From contig NZ_JACSEU010000001.1 of the NCBI RefSeq assembly GCF_014334335.1, forward strand, positions 1,798,001 through 1,862,000: a stretch of 64,000 nt of DNA, given 5' to 3'. The position numbers and the translations under genes are program-made. The notes beneath the pieces were generated by a model. The model was not told where the DNA came from, did not search any database, and was given only the letters and a program-made list of their open reading frames with translations. Origin of the DNA: Treponema sp. Marseille-Q3903 (lineage in GTDB: Bacteria; Spirochaetota; Spirochaetia; Treponematales; Treponemataceae). Below, one piece after another: positions 53,545 to 61,638 of the stretch. Within the stretch, counting starts at the first letter, position 1; each line of letters opens with the position of its first letter.

Positions 53545-54267
53545 TTACCAGTTGTCAACCATGTCGTCTTCGTCGTGATTCTCCATATCATAGAGGTCTG
53601 TCACAGCACGGAGATCATCGAGGTACATGTAGAATGTTCCACGAGCTTTTACAGGGTTACAATCAACTCTGAATCCCAAAATCTTGAGACCAGGTCTGTC
53701 TCCAAAGTAAGCGCTGCTCTGAACAATTCCATTTTTTCCATCAGGACTTGGAGGAACTACACATATAAGTTTTTTCCAACCTGTAAATCCAAGGTCACCC
53801 ATGTACAATTCAAAGTTATGTCCAAAATAGTCTTGAACGAGTACGTAAAGGTCATGATCCTGATTGCGTCCGCAAACCCAAACAGAAATAGTTTTTGTTG
53901 TTCCTTCAATTGCAATCGGACGTCCAGAAGTGATTGTGAACGAATTTTTTCCTCGTCTAAAGAAGTCAACGCGTACGCCAAATACTTGTGTATCTTCGCT
54001 TTCTTTTCCTTCATCTTCAGGAAGAGCTTCTTTCATTGCAGGAGAACCCTGAAAGAGACGACCTGCAATTGTACCATCGTCGGAAGAGATATGAACATTC
54101 CATGAACCTTCACGTTCGAATTTATCGACAGAAACTTCACGCAATGCTGATTCAGCTGAATCTGCACCCACGTTTTCCGGATTCGGTTCTTGTAAACTTG
54201 AATTCTGTGCAAAAATAATTCCAGCAGCTAATACTGCAAGAACGCCTAACGCTAATAACTTTTTCAT
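53545..54267 (-). CDS. Flagellar filament outer layer protein FlaA, second paralogue
   Basis: 240 residues with a signal peptide (about 1-20, AAGIIFAQ). FlaA-family features include the paired segments VFGVRVDFFRRGKNSFTI and LKILGFRVDCNPVKARGTFYMYLDDLRAV. An acidic C-terminus ends DDMVDNW. FlaA proteins coat the FlaB core of spirochaete periplasmic flagella. The ATG overlaps the stop of the first flaA (ATGA), so the two are made together. Confidence 0.9.
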   Translation of the reverse strand: MKKLLALGVLAVLAAGIIFAQNSSLQEPNPENVGADSAESALREVSVDKFEREGSWNVHISSDDGTIAGRLFQGSPAMKEALPEDEGKESEDTQVFGVRVDFFRRGKNSFTITSGRPIAIEGTTKTISVWVCGRNQDHDLYVLVQDYFGHNFELYMGDLGFTGWKKLICVVPPSPDGKNGIVQSSAYFGDRPGLKILGFRVDCNPVKARGTFYMYLDDLRAVTDLYDMENHDEDDMVDNW

Positions 54268-55025
54268 TTTCCAGCCTCCTCAGACTTTGAAGAACCTTCG
54301 CCGTCACCAAAATCAACATCCTGAAGTTCATAACCGTCATAAATGAATGAAAGTGAGTTAGAAGTGTATTTTATCTGATCAAAGAAAATTACAAAGTTAT
54401 CTACATATTCTTCAGAATCAGTGCGAACTCGGAATCCGACAAATGTCATATCAGCCGGACCTGAACGCAAGTGTGAATGCTGCTGTAACCAACCAGGAAC
54501 ATTTACAATTATGTTTTTCCATCCGGTAAAAGCAAGAGAACCTGCAGGAAGAACATGAACAACACCTACGGCATCTCTTACCATAACTTCAAGATAGTAA
54601 TTATAGTTTGACCCCCAAACCCAAAAATCGAGGGAAGAAACATTTCCCACAAATGGGATTTCAAATGCTTTATCATCTTTTGTAGGGTAAACTTCAAACC
54701 AGTTATCGCCTTTGCGTTTAAACGCTGTTTTTACGCCAAAAGTTTTAAACTCTTTATCAGTACCTTTATAGAGCAGTTTAATGGAATTAGGTACACCTTC
54801 ATAGTAGCCGGTTTTTGGATATCCATCAGCTATAAAACGGCTTGACTGAACAGCCCAGTCCCAACTGTAAGTCTGTCCACGATACAAATAATTCTGCGAA
54901 CCTACAGAATCAAAATCATCCAATACGAATGTCTCACGACTCTTTGAATTAGGCTGTGCAAACACAGGCAACCCCACAACAAACAGACATGCAAGACTAA
55001 CAAGAACCTTAAGTCCCCTTTTCAT
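54264..55025 (-). CDS. flaA: Flagellar filament outer layer protein FlaA
   Basis: 253 residues with a signal peptide (about 1-23, VVGLPVFAQ). RETFVLDDFDSVGSQNYLYRG, KTFGVKTAFKRKGDNWFEVYP and MTFVGFRVRTDSEEYVDNFVIFFDQIKY are typical of spirochaetal FlaA. It is exported and forms the flagellar sheath in the periplasm. AAGGAG precedes the ATG by 6 nt. The 240-bp divergent region to the aldolase gene holds its promoter; no sigma-28 consensus was found. Confidence 0.93.
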   Translation of the reverse strand: MKRGLKVLVSLACLFVVGLPVFAQPNSKSRETFVLDDFDSVGSQNYLYRGQTYSWDWAVQSSRFIADGYPKTGYYEGVPNSIKLLYKGTDKEFKTFGVKTAFKRKGDNWFEVYPTKDDKAFEIPFVGNVSSLDFWVWGSNYNYYLEVMVRDAVGVVHVLPAGSLAFTGWKNIIVNVPGWLQQHSHLRSGPADMTFVGFRVRTDSEEYVDNFVIFFDQIKYTSNSLSFIYDGYELQDVDFGDGEGSSKSEEAGK

Positions 55026-55187
55026 GCAAAACTCCTTGAACTTTTATCATTCCGATAAAAAGATTTATACTCTTTAAATGTCGGTATAATCAGTCAAAAT
55101 AATTACTCTTACCAATTATATTTGCTATATAAATCTTTGTCAAACACAAAAAACTGCAATCTTCTATCTACAATTGATATCTTTTAA

Positions 55188-55216
55188 TTGAAAAAAAAAT
55201 CATTATAGCCTATTAT
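55188..55216 (+). promoter_or_regulatory. Promoter of the aldolase gene
   Basis: TTGAAA (55188-55193), 17-bp spacer, TATTAT (55211-55216). A TATAAT at 55222-55227 is an alternative -10 box. The leader would be roughly 40 nt with AAGGAAG before the ATG. Confidence 0.55.
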
Positions 55217-55265
55217 ATTACTATAATACTTCGGACAGAAATGCCCGGCTATAAGGAAGTTTTTA

Positions 55266-56270
55266 ATGGCTATTATTTCTTACAAAGATCTCGGCCTTGT
55301 AAACACGAGAGATATGTTTGCAAAGGCAATGAAAGGCGGATATGCAATTCCAGCATATAACTTCAACAATATGGAACAGATGCAGGCCATAATTAAAGCC
55401 TGTGTTGAAACAAAATCACCTGTAATCTTGCAGGTTTCTAAGGGAGCTCGAGCTTACGCTGACAAATACATTTTGCGCAACATGGCTCGCGGTGCTGTAG
55501 AGTACGCTCATGAACTCGGATGCGATATCCCTATAGTTCTTCACCTTGACCACGGTCCAAATTTTGAAGTTGCTAAAGACTGCATCGACAATGGATTCTC
55601 ATCTGTAATGATCGACGGTTCTGCTCTCTCTTACGATGAAAACATTAAATTGACAAGGCAGGTTGTTGAATACGCTCATGCGCACGATGTTACAGTAGAA
55701 GCTGAACTCGGCGTACTCGGCGGTGTAGAAGAAGATGTTTCTGCAGAATCTTCAAAATACACAAAACCTGAAGAAGTAATCGATTTTACTCAGAAGACAG
55801 GATGTGATTCTCTTGCAATTTCTATCGGGACATCACACGGTCGCTGTAAGTTCACTCCTGAACAGTGTACGCGCCGTCCTGACGGAACTCTTGTTCCTCC
55901 ACCACTCGCATTCGATATTCTTGCTGAAATTGAAAAAAAACTCCCAGGATTCCCAATCGTATTGCACGGAGCTTCTTCAGTTCCACAGAACTACGTTGCA
56001 GAAATCGAAAAATACGGCGGAAAGATTCCAAACTCTATCGGTATTCCGGAAGAACAGCTCCGCAAAGCTGCAAAATCGGCTGTATGTAAAATCAACGTTG
56101 ACTCAGACGGACGGCTTGCAATGACTGCAGCAATCCGTAAACATCTCGTTGAACATCCTGAAGATTTTGACCCACGCCAGTATCTCTCAGATGCTCGTGA
56201 CGAACTCGTAAAGATGTATTCTGAAAAGAACAAGAATGTATTCGGTTCTGCAGGACACGCTCTCGACTAG
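55266..56270 (+). CDS. fba: Class II fructose-bisphosphate aldolase
   Basis: 334 residues. Zinc and substrate motifs are PIVLHLDHGPNFEVAKDCI, EAELGVLGGVEEDV, ISIGTSHGRCKF, and PIVLHGASSVPQ. The Zn-dependent enzyme cleaves fructose-1,6-bisphosphate in glycolysis. The dihydroxyacetone phosphate from the glp operon enters the pathway here. It is a single gene with its own promoter and terminator. Confidence 0.96.
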   Translation: MAIISYKDLGLVNTRDMFAKAMKGGYAIPAYNFNNMEQMQAIIKACVETKSPVILQVSKGARAYADKYILRNMARGAVEYAHELGCDIPIVLHLDHGPNFEVAKDCIDNGFSSVMIDGSALSYDENIKLTRQVVEYAHAHDVTVEAELGVLGGVEEDVSAESSKYTKPEEVIDFTQKTGCDSLAISIGTSHGRCKFTPEQCTRRPDGTLVPPPLAFDILAEIEKKLPGFPIVLHGASSVPQNYVAEIEKYGGKIPNSIGIPEEQLRKAAKSAVCKINVDSDGRLAMTAAIRKHLVEHPEDFDPRQYLSDARDELVKMYSEKNKNVFGSAGHALD

Positions 56271-56300
56271 TAAGTAGCGCCTTTATGAATTGATTCAGGC

Positions 56301-56349
56301 AAAAAAAAAGATGTCGAAATGTCAACAAACATTTCGGCATCTTTTTTTT
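56301..56349. terminator. Bidirectional terminator between fba and the membrane-protein gene
   Basis: AAAAGATGTCGAAATGT pairs with ACATTTCGGCATCTTTT with one wobble, flanked by an A run on the left and a T run on the right, so it can work on both strands. Confidence 0.88.
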
Positions 56350-56393
56350 AACTAGCTGTTTTTTTATTTTACAGTTTTCACTTTATACAGCTA

Positions 56394-57170
56394 TTATTTT
56401 ACAGTTTTACATATCGAAAAACTTTTTATAAACGATTTTATAAAAATATATACGACAGCGACAACAATATAAACGCAACTGCACACAACAACAACAAAAG
56501 AACTGACATCGATTATGTGCATCGCCTCTATCAACGACGGAATACACAGGTTGAGCAAAATCGCTGCAGCGCTGAGCACAACAAGCGGATCTTTTATTGT
56601 TTTTGTTGATTGATATTTTTTGATAAAGACTTTCAGAAAAAATGAAATATAGATAATCATCATTGCAAAAAGAGCCGGTTTTATAAACAAGCCGAAGAAA
56701 TCATAAATTCCGTCTTCCGCTGTTGCGATAATATCGTATGGAAGAAATGCTGAATAAAATGAAAACATAAGTGGAACAAATGAATCCCTCTTGAATTCTA
56801 TATCATCTTTAGAAATCAAAAAAAATAGACTGTAAACTACAGTTACAGGGAAAAAACTCTGCCGAAAAATCAAATAGACTGCATTGCTCAAATACGAATA
56901 CGGAACGACTCTGTGTGAATAGACAAAAAACATTTTGATAAAACACAAAATAACAGAAGTCATAAAACCTGTAAAAATGACAGGCACAACTTTTGAGTTT
57001 CTATAGCTCAAGCAAAAACCGGCGAGCATCAACGGAAACAATAAAAATGTAAAAGCTAACATAACAGTTAAGATACAATTTAGCAGAGGATTAATCAACT
57101 GATTGATAAAGTTTGGAACACTTGGAGCTGATTGGGACGTTTGAATTATTTTGCATGTTTGAACAAGCAT
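56394..57170 (-). CDS. Multi-spanning membrane protein of unknown function
   Basis: 258 residues, about six or seven hydrophobic spans and a basic C-terminus (KSFIKSFSICKTVK). No family motif is recognised. It is rich in Phe, Ile and Val. TATCAT ends 7 nt before the ATG without a Shine-Dalgarno, which would again be leaderless, but the -35 is weak. It stands alone between fba and the divergent argF. Confidence 0.75.
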   Translation of the reverse strand: MLVQTCKIIQTSQSAPSVPNFINQLINPLLNCILTVMLAFTFLLFPLMLAGFCLSYRNSKVVPVIFTGFMTSVILCFIKMFFVYSHRVVPYSYLSNAVYLIFRQSFFPVTVVYSLFFLISKDDIEFKRDSFVPLMFSFYSAFLPYDIIATAEDGIYDFFGLFIKPALFAMMIIYISFFLKVFIKKYQSTKTIKDPLVVLSAAAILLNLCIPSLIEAMHIIDVSSFVVVVCSCVYIVVAVVYIFIKSFIKSFSICKTVK

Positions 57171-57219
57171 AAGTAAAATGATAAAATATCGGAATAAGTA
57201 ATGTTACACGAGGTTACTC

Positions 57220-58212
57220 ATGGATTTAACTGGCAGAAATTTTCTTACACTAAAGGATTTTACTTCTAAAGAAATAATCGGGTTGCTTGATTTGGCAGAC
57301 GACTTAAAAAAGAAAAAAAAGAAAGGAATCCCTGTAGATATTCACCGCGGGAAAAATATTGCCCTTATCTTTGAAAAGACAAGTACCAGAACGAGGTGTG
57401 CTTTTGAAGTTGCCGCACATGACCTTGGAATAAGCACAACTTATCTTGCAGAAGGCAGCCAAATCGGTAAAAAAGAAAGCATTGCCGATACGGCACGTGT
57501 TCTGGGGCGCATGTTTGATGGAATCGAATACCGCGGATATCAGCAAAGCCTCATCGAAAAACTTGCAAAATATTCAGGAGTTGTTGTTTGGAACGGTCTT
57601 ACAAATGAATATCATCCAACACAGATGCTTGCGGACATGATGACAATCCGTGAACGTTTTGGAAAACTCAAAGGGCGTAAACTAGTTTACTTTGGAGACG
57701 CGCGTTACAATATAGGAAATTCACTTTGCATAGCATGTTCAAAGCTCGGGTTGAACCTCACTCTTTGTGCGCCCTCAAAATATCTTCCTGAAAAAAAATT
57801 AATTGATGAATGCCTTAAGTGGTGTGATGACAGCGAAGGTTCTATAACTCTCGAGGAAGATGTATCAAAAGCGGCAAAAGATGCAGATATACTTTATACT
57901 GATGTGTGGGTTTCCATGGGTGAACCTGATGAAGTTTGGACTGAACGCATAAAAGATTTAAAACCTTATCAAATAAACAAAGAAGTCATGGCAAAAGCAA
58001 AGCCAGATGCAATCTTTATGCACGATTTACCTTCGTTTCATGACTTAAATACAAAGATTGGCAAGGAAATTGGAGAAAAGTTCGGTCTTGAAGCGATGGA
58101 AGTTACAGATGATGTTTTTGAAAGCAAACAGTCAGCAGTGTTTGACGAAGCAGAAAACAGAATGCATACGATAAAAGCAGTAATTGCAGCAACACTTGGA
58201 AATAATTTTTAA
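57220..58212 (+). CDS. argF: Ornithine carbamoyltransferase with altered HCLP motif
   Basis: 330 residues, normal length. The carbamoyl-phosphate site STRTRCAFE, YHPTQML, and the ornithine-side DVWVSMGEPDEVW are conserved. The HCLP motif, whose Cys contacts ornithine in known enzymes, reads HDLP, so the Cys is Asp. Ending MEVTDDVFES...ENRMHTIKAVIAATL is standard. It makes or, in the arginine deiminase pathway, phosphorolyses citrulline. No other arc/arg gene is next to it. GAGG lies 8 nt before the ATG. Confidence 0.92.
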   Translation: MDLTGRNFLTLKDFTSKEIIGLLDLADDLKKKKKKGIPVDIHRGKNIALIFEKTSTRTRCAFEVAAHDLGISTTYLAEGSQIGKKESIADTARVLGRMFDGIEYRGYQQSLIEKLAKYSGVVVWNGLTNEYHPTQMLADMMTIRERFGKLKGRKLVYFGDARYNIGNSLCIACSKLGLNLTLCAPSKYLPEKKLIDECLKWCDDSEGSITLEEDVSKAAKDADILYTDVWVSMGEPDEVWTERIKDLKPYQINKEVMAKAKPDAIFMHDLPSFHDLNTKIGKEIGEKFGLEAMEVTDDVFESKQSAVFDEAENRMHTIKAVIAATLGNNF

Positions 58213-58246
58213 TTTTGTGATATAACAAAAAAAAGGCAGGTAAATT

Positions 58247-58516
58247 ATGAACGCAATAATCACAGTCGTAGGATCTGACAAAGTTGGGATAATAGCAAAA
58301 GTCAGCGAGTTTTTGAGCGAAAACAACATAAACATCAAAGACATAACACAGACAATCCTTTCAGGAAACTTTGTTATGATAATGATGATAGAACTTGATA
58401 ATGCGAACATTTCTATCGATGAACTGAGGACGGCGATGAACAAAAAAGCCGAAGAGATGGGCGTTGAAATCAACATAATGAACGAAAAAGTTTTTAGCTC
58501 AATGCATAGAGTCTGA
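58247..58516 (+). CDS. ACT-domain protein (UPF0237 type)
   Basis: 89 residues forming one ACT domain: AIITVVGSDKVGIIAKVSEFLSENNINIKDI is the ligand-binding start. ACT domains usually bind amino acids. UPF0237 members are often followed by a UPF0210 gene, which is absent here. AAAGGCAGG precedes the ATG. Lying 34 bp after argF it may be cotranscribed. Confidence 0.88.
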   Translation: MNAIITVVGSDKVGIIAKVSEFLSENNINIKDITQTILSGNFVMIMMIELDNANISIDELRTAMNKKAEEMGVEINIMNEKVFSSMHRV

Positions 58517-58623
58517 TACAAGTTTTGTGAAGCAAAACTTGTCCCGGTGGTTAAAAAGCGACAAATAAAAAAAACTGTTCCAATGTCGTTTTTCTGCCGA
58601 TAATGAAACAGGAGTTTTATATT

Positions 58624-59835
58624 ATGATTAAAAAACATCTTTCATGTATGGCGATTGCATTTTTCCTGTTTATATCCGGCGCTTTCGGTGCAACATTTTT
58701 CAGCGGTTATGCAGGCGGTAAATTAAATTACATCGCAAACCCTGATGTAAAAGAATACGACCCGGAACTTAAACTCCAAGCTTTTTTTGCAGGACAATTC
58801 AATTTTTCGCAAAACTTTTGGAGTCACATCGAATTTTCTGTAGATACGCAAGACTTTTTAAATCAATCGCTTTTCCATGCAACTCCTTCGATGTTTCAAG
58901 TTGATGAAATTTCTTTTATTTTTCGCGGAAATCTGTATGAAGCATCAAATTATTTCAGTTTGTTTATGGGAACATACGATCCTGTAGGGTCAGATGTATT
59001 TCTTCAAAGATATTTTACGATAAAACCAATCAGTTCAAAAATTACGGAAAGTTATCTAGGGCTTGCAGGCTCAATTCTCTATCCTCATTTTGGTGTCGGC
59101 ATTTCAAATGTTTTGAGATTTCATCCTGCACCAATTGCTCTTGGTGGATACGTCTACATCAATCACGAAGATGTAAAAAATTACGTGTTGAACACCGACT
59201 TGCGTTTTGCAAATGTGTTAAGATATTTCACATTTGACTTTGCAGCCGGAGTTGGAATTCCTCTGGAAAACAAATACAAAGGAAATGATGTAATAGTTGC
59301 AATTGAAAAAATCTATTGGCATGCAGGAACGACAATACTTCTCGGCAATAATTACACACAATCTCTGTTCCTTCAAGCTGGCATTTACAATGCATCATTT
59401 GTGCCACAAGGAAATTCAATTATCTCGCCTGATGATTTTTACATTCTGCTTGAGCCTAGATTTCTCTTCGACGCACTTCGAGTAAACATCAGTATATTCT
59501 GTCTTCCGAAAGACACTGTAAAAAAACTACTTTTAGTCGATGACACTCTTGGAGCAAATCTGAACATTTATTTGGATTCGTTTGTCATCGGTTCGCAGCC
59601 GTTCACAATCGGCGCACACGCAGGATTTTCTTTAATCGATAAAACATTTTTGGATCTAAAAGAACCTCAAAAATTATTGAACAGCGAATATAACATAAAC
59701 ATAACTCCTTATATTTATACAAATTTCCTTTCAGGAGAAATTCACATTCAATCAAAGATTCGGCTGATGGATTTTATAAATGGAGATAAAACAAAAGCTT
59801 TTTCAATAGATTTAGGATACAGAACAAAATTCTAA
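58624..59835 (+). CDS. Probable outer-membrane beta-barrel protein
   Basis: 403 residues from the ATG at 58624, chosen for AGGAG 9 nt upstream and a clean signal peptide (about 1-22, ISGAFGA). The rest alternates hydrophobic and polar residues in strand-like stretches, is rich in Phe and Tyr, and ends in a terminal Phe (SIDLGYRTKF), as expected of barrels inserted by BamA. I recognise no porin family. Its substrate or role is unknown. Confidence 0.78.
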   Translation: MIKKHLSCMAIAFFLFISGAFGATFFSGYAGGKLNYIANPDVKEYDPELKLQAFFAGQFNFSQNFWSHIEFSVDTQDFLNQSLFHATPSMFQVDEISFIFRGNLYEASNYFSLFMGTYDPVGSDVFLQRYFTIKPISSKITESYLGLAGSILYPHFGVGISNVLRFHPAPIALGGYVYINHEDVKNYVLNTDLRFANVLRYFTFDFAAGVGIPLENKYKGNDVIVAIEKIYWHAGTTILLGNNYTQSLFLQAGIYNASFVPQGNSIISPDDFYILLEPRFLFDALRVNISIFCLPKDTVKKLLLVDDTLGANLNIYLDSFVIGSQPFTIGAHAGFSLIDKTFLDLKEPQKLLNSEYNINITPYIYTNFLSGEIHIQSKIRLMDFINGDKTKAFSIDLGYRTKF

Positions 59836-59878
59836 AAACTGTAGGCTTTTACAACCTATTATCTGATAAATAATTATA

Positions 59879-59939
59879 TTGCAATATCAATGTTTTATGA
59901 TACAATTTCCCTTAATGCTATTTTAAATGAAGGGAAATT
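59879..59939 (+). promoter_or_regulatory. Promoter and 10-bp palindrome of the MFS gene
   Basis: TTGCAA (59879-59884), 16-bp spacer, TACAAT (59901-59906). A perfect inverted repeat AATTTCCCTT (59904-59913) / AAGGGAAATT (59930-59939) overlaps the expected start site, and its right arm includes the AAGGG ribosome-binding site. It could be an operator, or a hairpin masking the ribosome-binding site in longer transcripts. Confidence 0.55.
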
Positions 59940-59943
59940 AATT

Positions 59944-61248
59944 ATGAAAAACATTCAAAACAAATGGATTCGCGGTGCAATTCCTGCTCTTCTCCTCCAC
60001 TGCAGTATTGGAACTGTATACTGCTGGTCAATTTTCAGTCAGGAAATTGCAAACCACATAGGCTTTTCAAAAGGAGCTGTAGAATGGGCTTTCAGCTTTG
60101 CAATTTTTTTCCTCGGAATTTCGGCTGCATTTTTAGGTAAACTTGTAGAAAAAAATATCCATAAATCTTCGCTTATTGCCTCTATCACATTTGCGCTTGG
60201 CATGACGGGAACCGGATTTTTTATATGGTACGGCGGCATACATCAAAAAAGTGTTATTTCACTTGCCGGAATTTATGTTTGCTATGGATTTATAATGGGC
60301 ATAGGTCTTGGAACAGGTTATCTTTCTCCGGTAAAAACTCTTATGCTGTGGTTTCAAGATAGGAAAGGTCTCGCGACAGGTCTTGCAGTGGCAGGTTTTG
60401 GAGCTGCAAAAGCAATAGCATCTCCAGTAATGCAGGAGATGCTCGAAAACATGGGACCGACAGGAATATACAAAATGTTTTATATTCTTGCAGGCGTTTA
60501 TTTTGTGATGATGCTTGTAGGACACTTTATGCTTGCAAAACCTTCACATTGGGTAGAACCTCAAAATAAATCTAAGGATGAGGGAATGATTGCTGCGATT
60601 AAGTCACAACCAGTATCATCGTACATCGGCATTTGGCTTATGTTCTATATAAACATAACTTGTGGTCTTGCAATTATTTCACAAGAAAAAATGATCATAA
60701 AATGCGTAGGGCTTGGAGCTTATGCAGGACTTATCTCTACAATTTCCGCATTGTTCAATGCAGGTGGTCGGCTTGGATTTTCTGCATGGGCTGACAAGAT
60801 GAAAGACCGCAACACTATCTATAAATTGATTTTTTCACTCTCAATTGTTTCAACTTTTATTGTTCTATTCACGCAAGGAATTTCAAAAGGAGCAGGAAAC
60901 TCAATCCTCATCGCATTTGTTATGATTCTTATTTTCATTGTAAACGCAGGATATGGTGGAGGATTCTCAAACATCCCAACACTTCTATCTGACCATTATG
61001 GGATGGGAAACATATCTGCAATCCACGGAATTACGCTTTCTGCGTGGGCTTTTGCAGGTCTGACTGGAAACCAGATGGCATCCTATATAGTAAGAAAAAC
61101 AGGCTCATTTATTGAAGTACACGGAGTTCAGGCAAACCCTACAGGTTATCAGCACGTGTTACTTGTCACTGCAATTTTATATGCAGTTGCAATTTGTTTA
61201 TGTTTTTTCTTCATAAAACCAATCAAAAAATCGAATGAAACCGAATAA
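59944..61248 (+). CDS. MFS transporter, oxalate/formate antiporter (OFA) family
   Basis: 434 residues from the ATG at 59944, with AAGGG 9-10 nt upstream; an in-frame ATG at 59890 precedes the promoter and is not used. Twelve spans. LLHCSIGTVYCWSIFSQEI, the GKLVEK loop, YGFIMGIGLGTGYLSPVKT and WFQDRKGLATGLAVAGFG are typical of OFA proteins, which exchange monocarboxylates or dicarboxylates. The substrate here is open. Confidence 0.9.
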   Translation: MKNIQNKWIRGAIPALLLHCSIGTVYCWSIFSQEIANHIGFSKGAVEWAFSFAIFFLGISAAFLGKLVEKNIHKSSLIASITFALGMTGTGFFIWYGGIHQKSVISLAGIYVCYGFIMGIGLGTGYLSPVKTLMLWFQDRKGLATGLAVAGFGAAKAIASPVMQEMLENMGPTGIYKMFYILAGVYFVMMLVGHFMLAKPSHWVEPQNKSKDEGMIAAIKSQPVSSYIGIWLMFYINITCGLAIISQEKMIIKCVGLGAYAGLISTISALFNAGGRLGFSAWADKMKDRNTIYKLIFSLSIVSTFIVLFTQGISKGAGNSILIAFVMILIFIVNAGYGGGFSNIPTLLSDHYGMGNISAIHGITLSAWAFAGLTGNQMASYIVRKTGSFIEVHGVQANPTGYQHVLLVTAILYAVAICLCFFFIKPIKKSNETE

Positions 61249-61266
61249 AAACTCAACAAAAACCAG

Positions 61267-61295
61267 TTGACTATAAGCAATATCTGTTTTACATT
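61267..61295 (+). promoter_or_regulatory. Promoter of the acidic-protein gene
   Basis: TTGACT (61267-61272), 17-bp spacer, TACATT (61290-61295). A start near 61302 leaves a leader of about 45 nt with GAGG before the ATG. Confidence 0.6.
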
Positions 61296-61346
61296 TCTAT
61301 TGGTTGAGAAGTTTTAGTAGAAACGTGAAAAAAAACCGAGGTTTTT

Positions 61347-61622
61347 ATGTCTGCAAATTCAGAATTTGAAGAAATGACTATGTCTTTTTCTTATGATGAT
61401 GATTTCGATGATTACGAAGACGATGATTTTGGCGAAGATTTGGACGACGATTTTGATGATTACGAAGACGATGATAAGGCATTAGATGAATTTGATGACG
61501 ATGCAGATCTTTATTACGATGACGTTTTCAAAGAAGAAGATGATGTAGACGAACCTTACGACGACGTTGAAGAAGAAGACGGCTATGGAACTTACCGTAG
61601 CCGTTTTGACGACGAAGAATAA
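61347..61622 (+). CDS. Very acidic Asp/Glu-rich small protein
   Basis: 91 residues, of which more than half are Asp or Glu, with very few basic residues. An internal duplication, DDDFDDYEDDDF then DDDFDDYEDDDK, shows growth by repeat expansion. Tyr and Phe recur at regular spacing. No known domain; such proteins can bind calcium or basic proteins, or mimic DNA. It has its own promoter and Shine-Dalgarno (GAGG), which supports it as a real gene. Confidence 0.75.
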   Translation: MSANSEFEEMTMSFSYDDDFDDYEDDDFGEDLDDDFDDYEDDDKALDEFDDDADLYYDDVFKEEDDVDEPYDDVEEEDGYGTYRSRFDDEE

Positions 61623-61638
61623 TATAGTCTTAAAATAA

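Noticed and set aside
55026-55265. Sigma-28 promoter for flaA
   Set aside because: CCGATAA occurs near 55052 but on the wrong strand for flaA and without a TAAA box at the right distance.
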